DNA from: Bacteroidales bacterium
GTDB taxonomy: Bacteria; Bacteroidota; Bacteroidia; Bacteroidales; JAAUTT01
DNA length: 6,248 bases
Direction of reading: 5' to 3'
Assembly: GCA_012031335.1 (NCBI GenBank)
Contig: JAAUTT010000286.1
Location: forward strand, 1 to 6,248
The position numbers and the translations under genes are program-made. Every line of letters starts with the position of its first letter. Within the stretch, counting starts at the first letter, position 1. Positions 5,674-6,248 of this stretch are shown one piece after another. The notes below the pieces were generated by a model. That model was not told the DNA's origin. It searched no databases and saw only the letters and a list, made by a program, of their open reading frames with translations.

Positions 5674-6015
5674 ATGAAAAACTGCATTATTAAAAAAACA
5701 AGGCCTAACATTCGGAAAATGGAAAATGGATCAAGGTTTGGTGAGCACATGGATTTTTACAGGAAGTTAATAGATTTTTATATTCAACCGGCTACAATTG
5801 TGCGGTTTTTGAATAATAAGGAATTAATTATCATCAGTTTAAATGAACAGCTCGCTCGTTTACTGAACATGGATTTGACTTCTATTTCAGATAGAAACCT
5901 GATCGATTTTTTTCAATCGATTCGCGTTCTATCATTAAGAATAATTTTAACGGAACCGGCAGTAAAGAAGATATACTGGAAGGGATACTTGAAAATGACA
6001 AAAGAAAGAGAGTAG
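5674..6015 (+). CDS. PAS-domain sensor protein, fragment 1 (N-terminal)
   Basis: This is the start of a probable signalling protein whose remainder leaves the window. Possible ATG starts are 5674, 5719 (MENGSRFGEH) and 5749; the ORF can also open at a TTG at 5665. There is no signal peptide or membrane helix, so this end is likely cytosolic. The stretch from about FYIQPATIVRFLNNKELIII through SLNEQLARLLNMDLTSISD to LIDFF resembles the first half of a PAS domain. After LIDFF (7-T run at 5907-5913) the frame gives SIRVLSLRIILTEP and a basic tail, then a TAG at 6013. With eight T, the reading becomes FFSIDSRSIIKNNF and stays open to the right edge. This fragment's last 35 or so residues are therefore probably out of frame. 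Confidence 0.65.
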   Translation: MKNCIIKKTRPNIRKMENGSRFGEHMDFYRKLIDFYIQPATIVRFLNNKELIIISLNEQLARLLNMDLTSISDRNLIDFFQSIRVLSLRIILTEPAVKKIYWKGYLKMTKERE

Positions 6016-6248
6016 CAGTTGAAATCAATATACAGCATCTGCACGAAGTCTCCCCGAATTTGTATTTTATTTCTTTCCGGGACATTACCCGAAATAAACA
6101 GGTGATGCTCGATCTTAAAACCCATCAGGGATGGCTTGAAAGAGCAGAGTCCAAAGCACAGTTGGGATATTGGGAGTATGATGTGGAATCAAAAAAAATA
6201 TGGGGATCGCCGGGAGCAAGAACGATTTATGGATTGAATGAAAGAGAA
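5910..6248 (+). CDS. PAS-domain sensor protein, fragment 2, running off the right edge
   Basis: This frame continues the previous gene after a one-base frame change in the T run at 5907-5913 and is open to the last base. It completes the first PAS domain (VAVEINIQHLHEVSP, then NLYFISFRDITRNKQ, the typical final strand and exit of a PAS domain). A helical linker (LKTHQGWLERAESKAQ) leads into a second PAS (LGYWEYDVESKKIWGSPGAR, TIYGLNERE). Repeated PAS domains joined this way are usual in Bacteroidota hybrid or histidine kinases, but no kinase, receiver or output domain is in the window, so the output is unknown. There is no good start codon near the beginning of this frame, so it is not an independent gene. 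Confidence 0.65.

Noticed and set aside
5882..6125. Two minus-strand open frames of 67-70 codons.
   Set aside because: They overlap the PAS gene, whose domain pattern on the + strand is clear.
1..6248. Search for CRISPR repeats, insertion-sequence ends, tRNA or rRNA genes, toxin-antitoxin pairs or a defence-type multi-gene system.
   Set aside because: None seen: no spaced direct repeats, no transposase motifs, no tRNA-like folds, and the genes present do not form a recognisable or plausible joint system.

Overview
The window looks like chromosomal DNA of an AT-rich member of the Bacteroidota, probably a marine or anaerobic Bacteroidales/Marinilabiliales-type organism. This is inference from gene content: a Fibrobacter succinogenes major paralogous (FISUMP) domain protein, a secreted redoxin-fold protein with a Bacteroidota-like signal peptide, TAnnTTTG-type promoter elements and almost no Shine-Dalgarno sequences. 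No rRNA, tRNA, CRISPR array or insertion sequence was found.

Layout. Bases 1-146 hold a doubtful minus-strand coding remnant. A small four-helix membrane protein of unknown function (219-608, +) is followed by a signal-peptide protein with a C-terminal thioredoxin/redoxin fold. The latter is spread over three overlapping + strand frames (831-2123). Convergent to it are two tandem minus-strand epoxide hydrolase paralogs of the EHN plus alpha/beta-hydrolase type (2160-3293 and 3416-4507), probably one operon read from about 4510 leftwards. A 600-base gap (4508-5107) carries no convincing gene. It does contain a good minus-strand intrinsic terminator and, just upstream of it, a well-spaced Bacteroidota-type promoter, which together suggest a small RNA or an attenuated leader. 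On the right are a secreted FISUMP protein in two frames (5108-5637) and the N-terminal part of a PAS-domain sensor in two frames (5674 to the right edge).

The main observation is that almost every gene is interrupted by single-base frame changes. In each case adding or removing one base, usually in a homopolymer, restores a continuous family-like protein. I count four strong cases (near 1143, 1596, 5285 and 5910) and three weaker ones (near 3310, 3426/3407 and 98). The simplest explanation is uncorrected indel error in the assembly. Clustered pseudogenisation is the alternative. Anyone using the annotation should merge the fragments: redoxin protein about 430 aa, FISUMP about 176 aa, epoxide hydrolases about 386 and 384 aa.

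I see no clear functional link among the genes and no convincing new multi-gene system. The points most worth following are the promoter-terminator pair in the divergent gap, the SxxS version of the thioredoxin active site, and the Tyr-to-Phe change at a catalytic position of one epoxide hydrolase.
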